Positions 7,303 through 14,780 of a DNA stretch of 64,000 bases are shown piece by piece. The DNA is from a virus. Under the pieces are notes generated by a model. That model had not been told where the DNA came from. It saw nothing but the letters and a program-made list of their open reading frames with translations, and ran no database searches. The position numbers and the translations under genes were made by a program. The stretch lies in the IMG/VR virus record IMGVR_UViG_3300021963_000072, positions 27,364 to 91,363 of that record; one strand, given 5' to 3'. Position 1 is the stretch's first letter. Every line of letters begins with the position of its first letter.

Positions 7303-7969
7303 AACGGTCAGTAGTATTTTTGTGGAATCCTGCGAAGTGGTACAGAAGAATACCATAATGGATAATCTTCAATGCGTCAAGCTTTGAAAAACCATTCTTT
7401 TTTCCAAACCTTGCGGAGTATTTGATAAGGTTGTCTCGACAAAAAGGAACCCCATCCCCAATTGCTTCAATGATGTCAAGAACTTGTACCTTTGATTCTT
7501 CGGAAGTATAGTGTTGATGATAAGTACTTGAAATATAATCTTCAGCTGCTTTTAAGGTCTTATCTTCATTAAATTTCCAAAATCCATTTTTATTATCACC
7601 ACCATTCATAACATTATTATCAATTGCTTTGGGAGTTTCTGGTTTTTCATTTTTATATTTTTTGGGATCAAATTCATCCACTTTCATTTCCGTAGAGGGA
7701 TAATTTTGATTGGCATATTCATTAAAATTCATTGATGCCGTTTGTTGACTTTTTGCTTTTTTAATTAGTTCTTGTACCTGAGCTAAAGATTGTTTTTGCT
7801 CTTCTGGGATTTGCATATAACAATCGGAACAGGAACTTTCGTCTTCCATATTTTGTTCCAAAAGTTTTCTCAAATCTTCTGGAAGTTGTATTGGAGATTG
7901 ATCTCTTGTGGGCATTCCACTCATAAACATATTAATCCCTGGATAGGGCATTCCTTCATTTTGGTTCAT
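7289..7969 (-). CDS. DUF3310 (T7 gp1.7-like) protein with long N-terminal extension
   Basis: A 226-residue protein in two parts. Residues 1-140 are low-complexity (Pro, Gln, Lys, Asn) and include CSDCYMQIPEEQ. Residues about 145-215 contain HYTSEESKVQVLDIIEA, DNLIKYSARFGKKNG and LDALKIIHYGILL, matching the H-Y...D-I-I...N-x-I-K-Y...R-x-x-K-N-G...D-L-x-K plan of DUF3310, the family of T7 gp1.7 nucleotide kinase. Nucleotide metabolism is therefore possible but not shown. It is the first gene after the sigma70-like promoter at 8003-8031 and leads to gp45. The Shine-Dalgarno is weak. Confidence 0.8.
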   Translation of the reverse strand: MNQNEGMPYPGINMFMSGMPTRDQSPIQLPEDLRKLLEQNMEDESSCSDCYMQIPEEQKQSLAQVQELIKKAKSQQTASMNFNEYANQNYPSTEMKVDEFDPKKYKNEKPETPKAIDNNVMNGGDNKNGFWKFNEDKTLKAAEDYISSTYHQHYTSEESKVQVLDIIEAIGDGVPFCRDNLIKYSARFGKKNGFSKLDALKIIHYGILLYHFAGFHKNTTDRYETF

Positions 7970-8002
7970 AAAATTTCAATAGAATAATTTCCATCTTAAT
8001 TC

Positions 8003-8031
8003 ATTGTATCAAAGTTATTCGATTTAGTCAA
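8003..8031 (-). promoter_or_regulatory. sigma70-like promoter for the gp45-gp44-RegA operon
   Basis: TTGACT (8031-8026), 17-nt spacer, TACAAT (8008-8003) on the minus strand; expected start near 7996, 27 nt before the ATG at 7969. The -35 lies in the perfect 18-bp dyad at 8019-8036. Confidence 0.78.
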
Positions 8032-8036
8032 ATCGA
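8019..8036. repeat. 18-bp perfect dyad over the -35 box
   Basis: TCGATTT AGTC AAATCGA (8019-8036): two 7-nt arms around 4 nt, starting 2 nt after the gp46 stop and containing the -35 hexamer. It could be an operator or a weak hairpin terminator for gp46 (no T-run is present). Confidence 0.6.
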
Positions 8037-8037
8037 C

Positions 8038-9747
8038 TTATGCAATTTGACTAAACCCCTTGCACTTTTCAAATTTTACAACGTTTTCAAATCTATCTTC
8101 CATACCAACTTTATGGGAGATTATAAAAATATTTGAATCCTTAACAACATATCTAATGATTTTGATGAATTCTTCCGTTCCATTTCCATCAAGAGAACTA
8201 TCAAATACTTCATCCATAATCAAAAGATTTGTATTTGTTGAGTTTTTAAGTTTGGCAACTTCTCTCCAAGTGAAAAGAAGTGCCAAATCGATTCGTTGTC
8301 TTTCACCCTCACTAAAAGATCCATAAGTAAAATCTTCATGAATAGGAGATTGAACTGTTTCGTTGAACTCTTCGTCCAGAGAAAAATTAATATAAAAATC
8401 CATCATTTGCAAATATCTGTTTACTTGCTGATTAATTAGTGGGAGATATTTTTTAATGATGGTAGTTTTTACACCAGAATCTTTTAAAAGACCGTAACAG
8501 AAATCGTAGTATGAAATTGTTTCTTTCTTTTCGGATAATTCCTCAAAGATGCTATTCAGTTTTTGTTTGAATTGAGCTAACTTCTCATGTTCAATATTCT
8601 CGTTTTCCAGGTTATTGGTAATTCTTTGAATTTCCTTTTCAAGATCTCCGATTCGTTTTTGGAATCCAGAGATTCTAAGATTATTTTGAGAAATTTCATG
8701 CGTTAGGTTAGTGACTTCTTTTGAAATTTTAAGAAAATGACTTTCTCTAATTTCTTCATCACGAATTGTCTGCTCAAGTTCTTTATAACCAGATTGCAGT
8801 TCTTTTGCCTTGTTTATGGCATCACTAATTCTATTTAATCTAAAAGATTCTTCTATATTTTGTGTGCAGGTAGGGCATACCGAATTATTACGGAAAAACT
8901 CATGCTCTTCAGTAATCGTTGCTACTTTTTGTGAGAGTTTACCTTTAATTGAAGCAAGTTTTTTTAACTTATCTTTAGAGCTGGATAAATCTTCCAGTTC
9001 TTTTGTATATGAAAATATTTCTTCTTCGTACTTATTATTATATCCAAAGCAAACTTCCACTTGACTATTAATCAAATTTATTTCTTTTTTGTTTTCTTTT
9101 ATTTTAGTTTCGCCTTCATTTTGAATTTTTTGGATAAAATCTTCTTGCATTGAAATTTTATCCTTCAAAGAATCTTTCGATAAGTCCAAAGTTTTAACTT
9201 GATCTTTAAGTTCTTTGATTTTATCTTTAACCAAAGAATTCATAGACGAAAATATTTTTATATCCAAAAGATCTTCAATAACTTCTCGTCTATTTGATGC
9301 ACTTAATTGCATAAACGGAACAAAATTACTACTTCCAATAATTACAACTTGTGTAAAGGATTTGTAGTTCATTTTAAGAACGGATTGTTCAAACCATTTT
9401 TGTTGGTCCGTTACAGAGGATTGTTGATCTATTGCCTTTCCATTTCGTTCGATCACAAAAATAGATGGTTTAATCCCACGAATTACTTTCCAAGAAACTG
9501 TTCCTATTTTAAATTCTATTTCTATAACACAATCTTTATCATTTGCAGAATTGATTAGTTGAGATTTATTAATTCCACGAAATGATTTTCCAAACAATCC
9601 GAAAGTAATCGCATCAAGAATTGTACTTTTTCCAGCACCATTTTGACCTATTATGAGGGTTGTTTTATTTTTTTCTAAATCAATTTCTATGAAATGATTT
9701 CCCGTACTTAAAAAGTTTTTCCAACGAATTTTTTCAAATAATATCAT
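8038..9747 (-). CDS. 46: recombination endonuclease subunit gp46 (Rad50/SbcC-like ATPase)
   Basis: A 569-residue SMC-type ATPase, partner of gp47; the complex resects DNA ends for recombination-dependent replication and host DNA degradation. Walker A GQNGAGKST at 34-42, a long coiled coil, a zinc-hook CPTC at 291-294, a second coiled coil, the ABC signature FSEGERQRIDLALLF near 476, and Walker B LLIMDEVFD near 507 are all present. Length matches T4 gp46 (560). The start overlaps the upstream DUF3110-like gene by 14 nt. The stop is followed by the dyad at 8019-8036. Confidence 0.97.
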   Translation of the reverse strand: MILFEKIRWKNFLSTGNHFIEIDLEKNKTTLIIGQNGAGKSTILDAITFGLFGKSFRGINKSQLINSANDKDCVIEIEFKIGTVSWKVIRGIKPSIFVIERNGKAIDQQSSVTDQQKWFEQSVLKMNYKSFTQVVIIGSSNFVPFMQLSASNRREVIEDLLDIKIFSSMNSLVKDKIKELKDQVKTLDLSKDSLKDKISMQEDFIQKIQNEGETKIKENKKEINLINSQVEVCFGYNNKYEEEIFSYTKELEDLSSSKDKLKKLASIKGKLSQKVATITEEHEFFRNNSVCPTCTQNIEESFRLNRISDAINKAKELQSGYKELEQTIRDEEIRESHFLKISKEVTNLTHEISQNNLRISGFQKRIGDLEKEIQRITNNLENENIEHEKLAQFKQKLNSIFEELSEKKETISYYDFCYGLLKDSGVKTTIIKKYLPLINQQVNRYLQMMDFYINFSLDEEFNETVQSPIHEDFTYGSFSEGERQRIDLALLFTWREVAKLKNSTNTNLLIMDEVFDSSLDGNGTEEFIKIIRYVVKDSNIFIISHKVGMEDRFENVVKFEKCKGFSQIA

Positions 9748-10006
9748 TTTCTTCAGGCGGAATCACAAAATCAAAAGAAGTAAACACTGAATATTCATAA
9801 CCATTTTCTTTACATGCGTGTAAAATATCTTCATCATCTATTTCAACGACTCTCATGGGAGGATATCCTCTATCAATTTCAAGCATCATAGCAAATCGTG
9901 TTGCATCATCTTCTTCTTCAAACATATAAAGTATCTGATCTCCATATTCATTTGTTACACAATAAGCACCAGATTCTTCTCTATCTTTAATGGCGATGAT
10001 AAACAT
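9734..10006 (-). CDS. DUF3110-like small acidic protein (cyanobacterial family)
   Basis: A 90-residue protein. MFIIAIKDREESGAY, ILYMFEEEDDATRFAMMLE and EIDDEDILHACKENGYE follow the plan of DUF3110, a family of small proteins encoded mainly by cyanobacteria, in which an F-E-D-E-D-D-A-x-R-Y-A-x-x-L-E core is typical. The function of that family is not known. It lies between gp47 (1 nt gap) and gp46 (14-nt overlap), so it is made with the recombination nuclease. The match supports a cyanobacterial host; assignment is from memory of the family, not a search. Confidence 0.72.
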   Translation of the reverse strand: MFIIAIKDREESGAYCVTNEYGDQILYMFEEEDDATRFAMMLEIDRGYPPMRVVEIDDEDILHACKENGYEYSVFTSFDFVIPPEENDII

Positions 10007-10007
10007 T

Positions 10008-11048
10008 TTACACCATTTCGCAAGATTCTTTGTAAAGATCCCTCATAATATTTTTAATTTTTGTTTTATCCATAGTAATTTCTGAATCTTCAATATATCT
10101 ATCCAATATAGAAACAGTATCTTCGGATTCAATTTCTTCAATTTCTTCTGAGAGAGTAATATCAAAATTTTCTACTATTTTAACTTCAGATACATTTGAA
10201 CTGTAAAGTTTGTCTAAAAATTTTTCAAATTCAAATTGATTAGATTTAGTTTTAACAACTACCTTGACAATTTTATTCTCATACTTAGAAAAATTAAATT
10301 TTTTAATCGAAGTATCATCATAATTAATAACTTCAAATATATTATATGGATTATCTACATGAAAATGTTCAAGAGTTTCAGTATCTAAAATAGTAAATCC
10401 TCTCGTATCATTTACATCTGTCCAATATATTTCATAGGGATTTCCCAAGTAATAAATTTTTCCGTCAGTTGATCTGGTGTGATAATGACCAGAGTAAACA
10501 CGCTTAAATTTATCAAATGGTTTAGTTTCCAAACCATGCTCCATAATGATTTGTCGATTAACTCGGAATCCTGCAAACTCAAGGTGCCCCATTGCACACT
10601 CACAAGTGCTCTTTTTAATTTCACTAAAAGTATTTTTTTGATTTTCCTCATTAATCCAAGGCAATAACAATACTTTAAGATCTCCAAGTTTAATTTCAGT
10701 TGGATCAGAATAAACTTTTACATTTGAATATTCTCTCAAAAGAAGATCAACTGCATTTACTTGATTGGTATTTTTATAATAAGCAGTATGATTTCCAACA
10801 ATAGTATGGACTTGTACTCCCATTTCTTGAAGTCGATCATAATAGTGATTTTTTGCCCAAGAAAGAGCTGAAAAATCAATACCTTTACGACTATCAAAAG
10901 TATCTCCCATGTCAACGACAGTGGTTATACTTTCTTTTTCTATGGTAGGAAAAAAAATATTATTGTAAAAATTTAAAAAATGATCATGAAACAATTTGGA
11001 ATTTTTTCTTGCTCCAAAGTGTTGGTCAGTAATAATTGCTATTTTCAT
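10008..11048 (-). CDS. 47: recombination endonuclease subunit gp47 (Mre11/SbcD-like)
   Basis: A 346-residue metallophosphoesterase that forms the nuclease half of gp46/gp47. Metal-binding motifs are intact: D8 and H10 in TDQHFG, D46/D49 in VDMGDTFDSRK, N86-H87 in VGNHTAY, GHLEF, and GHYH near 187. An acidic C-terminal segment (about 295-320) precedes the end. Length matches T4 gp47 (339). It directly abuts gp55 (stop-start within 1 nt) and is followed by the DUF3110-like gene. Confidence 0.97.
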   Translation of the reverse strand: MKIAIITDQHFGARKNSKLFHDHFLNFYNNIFFPTIEKESITTVVDMGDTFDSRKGIDFSALSWAKNHYYDRLQEMGVQVHTIVGNHTAYYKNTNQVNAVDLLLREYSNVKVYSDPTEIKLGDLKVLLLPWINEENQKNTFSEIKKSTCECAMGHLEFAGFRVNRQIIMEHGLETKPFDKFKRVYSGHYHTRSTDGKIYYLGNPYEIYWTDVNDTRGFTILDTETLEHFHVDNPYNIFEVINYDDTSIKKFNFSKYENKIVKVVVKTKSNQFEFEKFLDKLYSSNVSEVKIVENFDITLSEEIEEIESEDTVSILDRYIEDSEITMDKTKIKNIMRDLYKESCEMV

Positions 11049-11546
11049 TCAACCACGAAGTTTAGAGTGAACGGAATCCTTGATCGAATTATAATCACTA
11101 TAATTCATTCCGTCAATACCGGAATCATCATGAAAAACTTCATCATAACCAGTGCGCTCAAGAATTTTATTTTTAATCTCTAGTTGACGTTTTTCTCTTT
11201 GTATTCTTCTCAAAAATGCGTAGTGAATAATTTGAGTAAAATATGCAAATGGGTTGGTAGATTTTTCTGGATTGAAATTATGAATATATTGAATGCAATT
11301 TTCAATACCATCAGAAATCATATCATCCTTAAAAATATAATTTACGAAATTTGGTTTAAAAGACAAGTGTGTTGCTATTTTTAAAAAGCATTCCCCAATA
11401 TAATTATTAATTCTTGGTTTTGGATCACCTCTTTCTTCAGATTCCTTTAATTGCTTTTTATATTCTATCAAAGCTTCTAAAAAATCTTTATTATTGACAT
11501 AATGAACTGATCTCTTTCTTTTTGTCATGGTTGCAGTATTAAACAT
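11049..11546 (-). CDS. 55: late-transcription sigma factor gp55
   Basis: A 165-residue homologue of T4 gp55 (185), the sigma subunit that directs host RNA polymerase to TATAAATA late promoters. The region 2-like segment YIHNFNPEKSTNPFAYFTQI with following FLRRIQREKRQ is the core -10 recognition and polymerase-binding segment. Two possible starts exist, ATG 11546 (MFNTAT) and ATG 11528 (MTKRKRS); neither has a good Shine-Dalgarno, and the longer one is given. A promoter with TATAAT at 11578-11573 precedes it. Its presence fits the TATAAATA boxes found before structural genes. Confidence 0.94.
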   Translation of the reverse strand: MFNTATMTKRKRSVHYVNNKDFLEALIEYKKQLKESEERGDPKPRINNYIGECFLKIATHLSFKPNFVNYIFKDDMISDGIENCIQYIHNFNPEKSTNPFAYFTQIIHYAFLRRIQREKRQLEIKNKILERTGYDEVFHDDSGIDGMNYSDYNSIKDSVHSKLRG

Positions 11547-11572
11547 AATTTATTTTAATGTATTATGTAGAC

Positions 11573-11601
11573 ATTATAACATTTTCATTGATATTAAACA
11601 A
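11573..11601 (-). promoter_or_regulatory. promoter candidate for gp55
   Basis: TTGTTT (11601-11596), 17 nt, TATAAT (11578-11573) on the minus strand. Expected start about 20 nt before the ATG at 11546. The -35 overlaps the left arm of the inverted repeat at 11597-11644. Confidence 0.6.
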
Positions 11602-11644
11602 CCTATTGACAGACCAGTTAGATTGTGATTATAATAGGTTTGTT
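11597..11644. repeat. imperfect inverted repeat in gp55 control region
   Basis: AACAACCTATT (11597-11607) and AATAGGTTTGTT (11633-11644) are inverted copies with one bulged base, around a 25-nt loop. A minus-strand TATAAT (11633-11628) and a plus-strand TTGACA-18-TATAAT lie inside it. Confidence 0.6.
11606..11635 (+). promoter_or_regulatory. plus-strand sigma70-like promoter candidate
   Basis: TTGACA (11606-11611) and TATAAT (11630-11635) with an 18-nt spacer on the plus strand, pointing into the 3' end of the LSm-like gene at 11665. No plus-strand gene follows, so if active it makes an antisense transcript. Chance occurrence in AT-rich sequence cannot be excluded. Confidence 0.4.
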
Positions 11645-11664
11645 AACCGTAAAGATAATTTATA

Positions 11665-12054
11665 CTAAGATTTATTGAATATCTTTTCAAGTAGTATTTT
11701 AGCATCGTTTATATTTGTTATGTATCCCATTTCTCTAGTTACATCATTTCTATTTGATTTTGAATTATTAAATTTTCTAACAAAAGATTGATGTATTTTA
11801 ATCATTTCAATATCATCGGTCTCAGATATTGTAATAATTTTTTCCATGTTTAAAATAAACATGTCTTCTTTTGTTGTTTTTATCCATGGTTCTATTTTAT
11901 ATCCATTTGATCCATTTCTGGATTTCATTTCAGTTATAGTAATTGGATTTGTAACTAATAAATTTATTCCAGTTTTTTCTTCACAAGGAACAACTCTGGC
12001 AAATATTTCCTCACCACTAATTAATTTTATAGACGCATAAAAATCATCTTCCAT
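11665..12054 (-). CDS. LSm-like conserved phage protein (paralogue C)
   Basis: A 129-residue protein. FYASIKLISGEEIFARVV, LLVTNPITITE, IEPWIKTTKED and MEKIITISE follow the same order of motifs as the proteins at 1259-1645 and 4656-4949 (hydrophobic-K-L, SGE, NP, PW, then a strand), with an added C-terminal helical tail (HQSFVRKF, DAKILLEKIF). It is the most divergent of the three. It overlaps the UvsW stop by 11 nt, lies downstream of UvsW and upstream of gp55, and is probably co-transcribed with both. Confidence 0.78.
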   Translation of the reverse strand: MEDDFYASIKLISGEEIFARVVPCEEKTGINLLVTNPITITEMKSRNGSNGYKIEPWIKTTKEDMFILNMEKIITISETDDIEMIKIHQSFVRKFNNSKSNRNDVTREMGYITNINDAKILLEKIFNKS

Positions 12055-13528
12055 CTATGGTTTCCTCTTTTTCTATATTAATTGGTATTATCTCATAGTT
12101 GAAATCTTCTTCCACATAAATTTTAATTCTTTCTATGAAATGATTTAATGTATAGTTTTTCTTTGAATTGTACGTTGCATCATCTGCAATATCATAAAGG
12201 GTAGCTGTATCTTTATTTTTACCCTTTCTTAAAACTCTTCCAATACTTTGAAGATTTCTTATTCTTGATTTACTGGGAGATGCAAAAATGATATTATGTA
12301 ATCTTTTTATAGAAATACCTGTACTAAAAACACCATAAGAAGCAACAATAATCGCATTATTTTCTTTTTCAGTAATTTGCCTTATTGCTTCTCGTTCTTC
12401 TGCATCCACTCCACCATGTACAAAGAAGATTTTTCTATTACCTTCTTTGCTATTATTTATTAAATTAAATAGTATCTCACCATGAGTTTCTACTCTTGAA
12501 AATAAAATAAGAGTATTTCCTTTTAAACTAAGGGCTAAATTTTTTATAAATTTATTTCTTTTTTGACTTCTAATAATGAATTGAATTTCATCTTCATAGG
12601 TATCAAATTTTTGAGGTTTATGTTTTAATAATAAACAGAAAATATCTAATTGAGATGCTCTTCCCTTCTCAATCATCTCAGATGTTCCTATTGTCTTATA
12701 AGAAGGTCCAAATAAACCACATACAACCCATTCATGAGTACTACTTCCAGATAAAGTTCCAGTAAATCCAAATCTATATTTTGCATTATGACACTTTTTC
12801 ATAATGTCAATTAATGATTTAGATTTGGCAGTATGAGCTTCGTCTACAATTACGCAATCAAAATCCTCAAAGAACTTTTTGGGAAGAGTATAAAGAGATT
12901 GCCATGTAGAAAGAGTAACGGGCATGTCAGTATGCTTTTCTCTGCCAGAATAAATCAAGTGGCAATTATTTTCAGCATCCCACCCATAATCACTGAAGTC
13001 ATTAAACATCTGACGAACAAGTGATGTAGTAGGAAATACAATTAATATTTTTTTACCTTTTGCAACATAATATCTTATGATCGAATAAATCATAAGAGAT
13101 TTACCCGATGCTGTTGGACTCAATATGAGTTTTCTATTGTATCTGAGGCACTCATAAACACCGTTTATTTGGTAGTCATATGGATCATGACTACAAATAG
13201 ATTTCATGTACTCTGTGACTCCTTCTGGACATATCTCCTCGTTCACTTCAAAAGGAAGTCCGTAGTACTTGTTTTCTTTGAATGTATAATCGTAATTATA
13301 TGTTTTTAATTTAGCAACAACTTTATCAAGAAGACCAGCGTACACTTCTCCAGTATGTGTACTTAATAACCTAATCTTCCCATCCCAATGCTTGTTTCTC
13401 ATGTGCGGCATAAACTTTGCCCCCTCAACATCAAATGTAAAGTGAGGTTCAAGTTCATACAAAACATGAGGTTCACATTCTAATTTAATGTAAACCTCAT
13501 TCTTTTTAGTGATTGCCACATCAGTCAT
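12044..13528 (-). CDS. uvsW: UvsW-type DNA/RNA helicase
   Basis: A 494-residue superfamily 2 helicase; T4 UvsW unwinds R-loops and branched recombination intermediates and shifts replication from origin- to recombination-dependent mode. An N-terminal domain (1-110) precedes helicase motif I SPTASGKS at 137-144, motif II DEAH at 229-232, motif III FGFTGTL, LILFSRVETHGE, and motif VI QSIGRVLRKGK. Length fits the family (T4 about 500). It follows UvsY with a 33-nt gap that contains no clear promoter. Confidence 0.96.
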   Translation of the reverse strand: MTDVAITKKNEVYIKLECEPHVLYELEPHFTFDVEGAKFMPHMRNKHWDGKIRLLSTHTGEVYAGLLDKVVAKLKTYNYDYTFKENKYYGLPFEVNEEICPEGVTEYMKSICSHDPYDYQINGVYECLRYNRKLILSPTASGKSLMIYSIIRYYVAKGKKILIVFPTTSLVRQMFNDFSDYGWDAENNCHLIYSGREKHTDMPVTLSTWQSLYTLPKKFFEDFDCVIVDEAHTAKSKSLIDIMKKCHNAKYRFGFTGTLSGSSTHEWVVCGLFGPSYKTIGTSEMIEKGRASQLDIFCLLLKHKPQKFDTYEDEIQFIIRSQKRNKFIKNLALSLKGNTLILFSRVETHGEILFNLINNSKEGNRKIFFVHGGVDAEEREAIRQITEKENNAIIVASYGVFSTGISIKRLHNIIFASPSKSRIRNLQSIGRVLRKGKNKDTATLYDIADDATYNSKKNYTLNHFIERIKIYVEEDFNYEIIPINIEKEETIDGR

Positions 13529-13561
13529 GAAGTATTGCTATAACTGATATATTTAGATTTG

Positions 13562-13999
13562 TTATCCTAACCCACTCATGAATTTTTGATATTCAATTGC
13601 GTTTTTAATTTGATAAGTGCGATTATGAATTGTTTTAATTATGTCTTCCAAATAACGAAGCATAATATCATAGTATTCTACTTTGAGTGAAACTTGAGCA
13701 AGGGTTTCATCCGCATCCAAATATTGTCGTAAAGTATCTTTATCACGTATTTTTTTAGGGAATGGATTCTCCACATACTCATCAGGATCCGCTTTTCCAG
13801 AATAATACTCATGACGATTTTTCCTTACTGTTCTTTTTTTGTTTTCTGCACTTGCTCTGAGAATTGTTACTTTATTATATAAATCAAAATATTTTGCATG
13901 TAGGACTGGAACATTTAAAGATTCCGTATGAAGATTATCTATATCTATTTTTGAATCTTTTTCCCACATTGATTGTATTGTATCTAAATCAATTGCCAT
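13562..13999 (-). CDS. uvsY: recombination mediator UvsY
   Basis: A 145-residue homologue of T4 UvsY (137), which loads the UvsX recombinase on gp32-coated single-stranded DNA. Recognisable features are the start MAIDLDTIQSMWEKDSKID, HAKYFDLYNKVTILR, the basic segment RTVRKNRHEYYSGKAD, and the C-terminal helix FMSGLG. The position between a tail gene and UvsW is the T4 position. It starts 3 nt after the upstream stop. Confidence 0.95.
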   Translation of the reverse strand: MAIDLDTIQSMWEKDSKIDIDNLHTESLNVPVLHAKYFDLYNKVTILRASAENKKRTVRKNRHEYYSGKADPDEYVENPFPKKIRDKDTLRQYLDADETLAQVSLKVEYYDIMLRYLEDIIKTIHNRTYQIKNAIEYQKFMSGLG

Positions 14000-14002
14000 A
14001 AT

Positions 14003-14575
14003 TTAACTATATCTTCTTGGTAAATGTCTTCCTTCTTTATCTGTAATATTATACATCATATATTTAAAACTTACAGTAGCTGTAAAGTATGCCTCATCTG
14101 TATTTGTGGCATCAAATTGAAGTTCCGACAATCTGTAGGGAAACATTCTTCTGAATACAACTTGGTAATTTAAATTTAAATTACTATTTAATATGAATAA
14201 TGTTCCGTCAGAATATAGATTCATTTCACCACCTTGATTTACAACATAGTTGTCTGCATCAGATTGGTAATCGTATATTTGAGCAAGAGATTCTGGAAAT
14301 CCAAGACCTCTCATCCAATTTTGTATTTCCATAAAGTTGGTCAAATCTTCATCAACTATAAAATCCAATTCAAAATCTTCAAATACCATATTATCACCAG
14401 GAACTGGAATAGGATTTGTGAGATAGTTTGAATGGTTTGCAACTCCCAAAGTAATTCCTGGAACTACTGCCTTGTTTGCATAGAATGCAGTTTTGGGAGA
14501 ACGATTTAAAATAAAAGTAAAACCTGTACTTGATAGATAATTTCTATTCTCTATCTGCCCTCTTCTTGTAGCCAT
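14003..14575 (-). CDS. 3: tail-tube-fold protein, probably gp3 tail completion/terminator
   Basis: A 190-residue protein in the position taken by gp3 in T4-like cyanophages, between gp23 and UvsY. The pattern FTFILNRSPKTAF, VPGITLG, IPVPGDNMVFEDFELDF and LTNFMEIQNWMRGLG resembles tail-tube-type folds: note the parallel in gp19, DVPFRGRILKVAG followed by HAFEQWMNHI. gp3 caps the tube and stabilises the sheath in T4. It could instead be another tube paralogue such as gp54. Two late-type -10 boxes (14599, 14699) lie upstream. Confidence 0.72.
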   Translation of the reverse strand: MATRRGQIENRNYLSSTGFTFILNRSPKTAFYANKAVVPGITLGVANHSNYLTNPIPVPGDNMVFEDFELDFIVDEDLTNFMEIQNWMRGLGFPESLAQIYDYQSDADNYVVNQGGEMNLYSDGTLFILNSNLNLNYQVVFRRMFPYRLSELQFDATNTDEAYFTATVSFKYMMYNITDKEGRHLPRRYS

Positions 14576-14598
14576 TTATGGAAAGACCCTTATTGGTC

Positions 14599-14606
14599 TA
14601 TTTATC
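14599..14606 (-). promoter_or_regulatory. late-type -10 box GATAAATA before gp3/UvsY
   Basis: GATAAATA on the minus strand, 24 nt before the ATG at 14575, one mismatch from TATAAATA. An inverted TTATTGG/CCAATAA pair lies around it. Confidence 0.5.
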
Positions 14607-14698
14607 TATTGGTATGCATGTGTAAGACCCCAATAAACATATAACCCTATTGAAGAAAATAAGATTAAAGCATTTATTAATACCCTTGTCATTATCGG

Positions 14699-14706
14699 TA
14701 TTTATA
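14699..14706 (-). promoter_or_regulatory. late-type -10 box TATAAATA downstream of gp23 terminator
   Basis: Exact TATAAATA on the minus strand, just past the gp23 terminator and about 124 nt before the 14575 start. It would restart transcription for gp3, UvsY and UvsW after gp23. Confidence 0.6.
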
Positions 14707-14728
14707 CTCATGTACATATTTTATGTAT

Positions 14729-14757
14729 AAAAAAAGACCCCCCATTCGGGAGGTCTT
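14729..14757 (-). terminator. strong rho-independent terminator after gp23
   Basis: Minus-strand AAGACCTCCC, loop GAAT, GGGGGGTCTT, then a T-run. The stem is 10 bp with one G-T pair. It lies 24 nt after the gp23 stop and separates the head operon from gp3-UvsY-UvsW. Confidence 0.93.
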
Positions 14758-14780
14758 GTATGAGAACCGTGACAATTAAA

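Noticed and set aside
7303-7356. Longer gp45 N-terminus
   Set aside because: It would extend the overlap with the DUF3310 gene and precede the conserved MKLSEKT start; the 7302 ATG matches the family length.
11649-11665. TATAAATT as a late promoter for gp55
   Set aside because: It departs from the consensus, lies over the stop of the LSm-like gene and is far from the gp55 start compared with the TATAAT at 11573.
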